NCBI RefSeq assembly: GCF_020085105.1
Contig: NC_058062.1
Span: forward strand, 3,312,945 to 3,376,944
Direction of reading: 5' to 3'
From: Siniperca chuatsi
Lineage: Eukaryota > Chordata > Actinopteri > Centrarchiformes > Sinipercidae
DNA length: 64,000 nt
Under the pieces are notes generated by a model that searched no databases, had not been told where the DNA came from, and was given only the letters and a program-made list of their open reading frames with translations. The translations under genes and the position numbers were made by a program. Positions 62,511 through 64,000 of this stretch are shown here, one piece after another (position 1 is the first letter of the stretch; each line of letters begins with the position of its first letter).

Positions 62511-64000
62511 AGTGTGTGTGTGTGTAGCAGGTGAGCAAACAGCAGCACAGCCTTCTAGTGCCTCCCCTGACACAGAGGAGGTGTGAATAAGCGTGTGAGC
62601 CCCCGTGTCTTTGCGTGCAGGTGTGTTTTCAGGTGCACATCGGGCTCCAATGCATGCGATTCCTACCTGCTGTGCTGGAGCTGCGGAGGCAGGTCTGAGG
62701 TGCCATGCCTGTGTGAACCGAGGTGGTGGCGCGGCTGCTGAGGTCCACCACAGAGGGTGTGGGCGGGGCGGGCGGAGCAGGTGGAGGGGACTGCTGCTGC
62801 GGCTGTGATGCTTGTGGGGCCTGGTTGCTCTGGGCTGTGCTGGCGGGGATGCCGTTCTCCGACAGGAACTCCTCCAGGTCCATGTACTCCAGCTGAAAGT
62901 TGTCCCCATCGTAGGGCAGGGTCTTGTCCCAGAGGGTCGGGCCAAGGAAGGCCGACTGTGGGTGGTTGGCTGCGCTGCTCTCATCGTCCAGCTTCTTCTC
63001 TTTCTCCTTGTCTTTCCCAAATCCTGCAAATGTTGCACACAGTCATTTCATTGTCTTTCAGGATCACGGGTCATTGCATAGGTATAAATAGAAAGTATGC
63101 CTGGGGCTTCATTACGGGTCGGTTCAACCAATTTATTAAAATTTATTTTTTTTTAATTAGGAACTTTTTAATTTTCTCTGGAAACTAATTTCACCCAAAC
63201 TGAAAGCTTCAAAGTTCATTGTTTGTCAAGGCATGTAGCTGTGTCATTTTTCAATGTTGTGAGCTCTACCAACTAAATTCAATTCTCCATCGTACTGTGG
63301 TGGTCACAGAAGTCTTAACTAGACAAACAAAATCAAAAACTATTTGCATGAATACTTATTTGTTTGATTTTTTATTTTTATTTGGGTGAACCGACCCTTT
63401 AAGAGTAAAAATTAGGTCTCCATTCATGTTCAGATAATGTGATGACACTCAATACAAACAGAGGGTGTACTGCAAGCATCCACAACAGCTTCAGAACAGA
63501 AAAGACGCCCTCTATCGACAGCGTGTGGTATCACTAATATAAATCCCATTGAAGACGAGAGGGTTTAAAACGCACCCCTAAGCTAAAAACAGCATGGGGG
63601 TGCGTCACAATAATAGCACATGCAAACCATACTGTATTATGCTACTTACGAGATAAGAAGTATGAGCTAAAATAGCTTGTTAGCTTGAGCTGAAGTTCAC
63701 GTCAACCTGTCAGTCAACTAACATTCAGCCGAGACGATCAACATTCTATTTAATGTATCTCTGCAGCCTCCCAGCTAATAGGATTACATTGTTTCTTTTT
63801 CGACAAAGATCGTAGAATGTTAAGAGGAGTCACTCTGCGTTTCATCTGTCAAAACCATGGATTTCTCTACAGAATCATAATAGCCAGCGGAGAAACACCG
63901 CACAGAGAGGAGGCGAAATCCGAGTCGGTGTACGCGCGAGTCAAGTTTTGTCCGTTTTAAAAACGTACCTTCATCGTGATGGAAAGGCAGCTTCAGCGGA
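53872..64000 (-). CDS. hlf: Hepatic leukemia factor, PAR-bZIP transcription factor (5' end beyond window)
   Basis: Coding exons on the minus strand are 63969-64000 (end of exon 1), 62667-63023, 55223-55437 and 53872-54087, with consistent phases. HLF is a nuclear, circadian-linked activator that binds TTACGTAA-type sites as a homodimer or with DBP/TEF. Visible parts are an acidic N-terminal activation region ([13 protein letters not shown] [18 protein letters not shown], then [13 protein letters not shown]) and a fish-specific glutamine/proline linker. The proline- and acid-rich PAR region follows ([29 protein letters not shown]). Then come the basic region ([20 protein letters not shown]) and a leucine zipper ending YEARHGPL. 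The C-terminus is RHGPL as in human HLF, whereas I recall TEF with RYGPL; human HLF is 295 residues. The promoter and most of exon 1 lie outside. Teleosts can carry two hlf genes and I cannot tell which this is. Confidence 0.95.
54755..54850 (+). repeat. Family D fragment in hlf intron 3
   Basis: TAGGGATGGGAATCAAACCT with TCAGTACTTTTTCTGTACAG and AGAGTATTGAAAACTGTCAA resembles the ends of other family D copies. Confidence 0.4.
55223..55437 (-). CDS. hlf: hlf exon 3: PAR domain
   Basis: Acceptor TTTGTCCTCCTGCAG, two bases completing an alanine codon, then 71 codons. They include [34 protein letters not shown] and [13 protein letters not shown]. Donor AAG|GTAACC in phase 0. Confidence 0.96.
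56805..57160 (+). repeat. Dispersed repeat family D copy in hlf intron 2
   Basis: Contains AAAACTGGCAAAACGTTGCT, ACTACGAATGTGATCAGACA and TTTGATACTCTGTGGTACGG. It directly abuts a family C copy. Confidence 0.55.
57165..57460 (+). repeat. Dispersed repeat family C, copy 4
   Basis: Contains AAAATGTCAGAAAACAGTGA, TAGCTTGTTTTGTTCGACCA and ACAGTCTAAAACGCAAAC, colinear with 4775-5080. Confidence 0.65.
58140..58184. repeat. Perfect 18-bp stem, 9-base loop hairpin
   Basis: CTTTTTGCCCTTCAGCCC (58140-58157), loop TTCACCTTT, then the exact reverse complement GGGCTGAAGGGCAAAAAG (58167-58184). No mismatch. It lies in hlf intron 2 outside any repeat I recognise. Confidence 0.95.
58597..58618. repeat. (AAAT)n short tandem repeat
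   Basis: About five AAAT units. Confidence 0.9.
59578..59606 (+). repeat. G-rich tract
   Basis: A purine-rich region (about 59500-59610) ends in GTGGGGGGGGGGGGAGAGAA, a run of about 12 G. With the neighbouring GGGG runs it could form a G-quadruplex on the plus strand, the non-template strand with respect to nothing known and the template strand of hlf. Confidence 0.6.
59785..59830. repeat. (CA)n microsatellite
   Basis: About 22 CA units in hlf intron 2. Overlapping VCVCV and THTH frames are artefacts. Confidence 0.97.
60150..60480 (-). repeat. Dispersed repeat family C, copy 5 (inverted)
   Basis: Contains TTTCCAGCTCCTTACATGTG, TGAGGATTTGCTGCTTTCCT, ATCTTTGGCTTTTGAACTAT and AACAAAACAAGCTATTTTAA, the inverse series of copy 4. 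Confidence 0.65.
62479..62525. repeat. Compound (TA)n(TG)n microsatellite
   Basis: A TA run passes into TG, with one AGTG interruption, about 140 bases downstream of the hlf exon 2 donor (inside intron 2). Confidence 0.95.
62667..63023 (-). CDS. hlf: hlf exon 2: activation domain and Q/P-rich linker
   Basis: Acceptor CAACATTTGCAG; starts GA (completing GGA) then [32 protein letters not shown] and [16 protein letters not shown] are conserved. The linker carries [17 protein letters not shown], which human HLF lacks in this form. Donor G|GTAGGA after alanine and one base, matching exon 3. Confidence 0.95.
63024..63968 (-). other. hlf: hlf intron 1
   Basis: A 945-base intron bounded by GTACGT (donor) and TTTGCAG (acceptor). 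No recognised element apart from an AT-rich patch at 63130-63180. Confidence 0.75.
63969..64000 (-). CDS. hlf: hlf exon 1, last 32 coding bases
   Basis: Encodes [10 protein letters not shown] plus the first base of a glycine codon before donor GTACGT. Human HLF has PLKLPLHHED at this place. The start codon is beyond the right edge. Confidence 0.9.

Larger units (their letters stand above)
55438..62666 (-). other. hlf: hlf intron 2
   Basis: A 7.2-kb intron. It holds family D and C repeats (about 56805-57460 and 60150-60480), an AAAT microsatellite, a perfect hairpin (58140-58184) and a CA repeat. A G-rich stretch lies at about 59500-59610. No internal exon recognised. Confidence 0.7.

Noticed and set aside
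62478..63038. 186-codon minus-strand frame rich in serine, arginine and threonine
   Set aside because: It is an out-of-frame shadow over hlf exon 2 and a TG microsatellite; the true frame carries the conserved HLF motifs and splice signals.

Overview
The window is vertebrate nuclear DNA and almost certainly comes from a teleost fish, probably a spiny-rayed (percomorph) one. It has short exons with GT/AG introns, AT-rich non-coding DNA, many microsatellites, fold-back MITEs, a tRNA-derived SINE and a decayed LINE of types common in percomorph genomes. The five recognisable genes encode proteins very close to human ones. There are no bacterial, plasmid or CRISPR features.

Genes from left to right: the first coding exon of pctp (minus strand, rest of the gene beyond the left edge); tmem100 (plus, single coding exon at 5892-6296); smim36 (plus, single coding exon at 31045-31347); mmd/PAQR11 (plus, seven coding exons from 40186 to 46944, 239 codons before the stop); and hlf (minus, exons 2-4 plus the last 32 coding bases of exon 1, from 53872 past the right edge). 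From memory of human 17q22 the order is HLF-MMD-SMIM36-TMEM100-PCTP, and the relative strands agree, so this looks like an intact ancestral linkage block read in the opposite direction. Exon phases and lengths fit: mmd gives 239 residues against 238 in human, and the last hlf exon encodes 71 residues as in human.

The genes act in separate processes: lipid transfer (pctp), BMP/ALK1-linked endothelial membrane signalling (tmem100), an uncharacterised small membrane protein (smim36), a Golgi/endomembrane PAQR protein (mmd) and a PAR-bZIP transcription factor (hlf). Nothing suggests an operon or shared pathway; the block is probably held together by regulatory DNA.

The roughly 24 kb between tmem100 and smim36 holds no recognised host gene and most of the mobile DNA. 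It contains a 1-kb fold-back element (7864-8879), a polypurine tract inside a split MITE (about 9590-10400), four copies of one non-coding repeat family (A), a PIF/Harbinger transposase relic (14955-15260), a nearly intact MITE (15340-15844), a SINE with a 17-bp target-site duplication (24666-24855) and a LINE fragment with an 11-bp duplication that is truncated at both ends (25281-27423). The mmd-hlf half is dominated by another repeat family (D, about eight pieces at 42-57 kb). It also has a large fold-back in the probable hlf 3' UTR (about 50.8-51.6 kb) and a perfect 18-bp-stem hairpin in hlf intron 2 (58140-58184).

No novel multi-gene system is apparent. The best leads are two phase-matched candidate first exons for mmd, the doubly truncated LINE, the hlf 3' UTR fold-back, the perfect intronic hairpin, and a terminal-exon-like open frame of unknown identity at 29054-29519.
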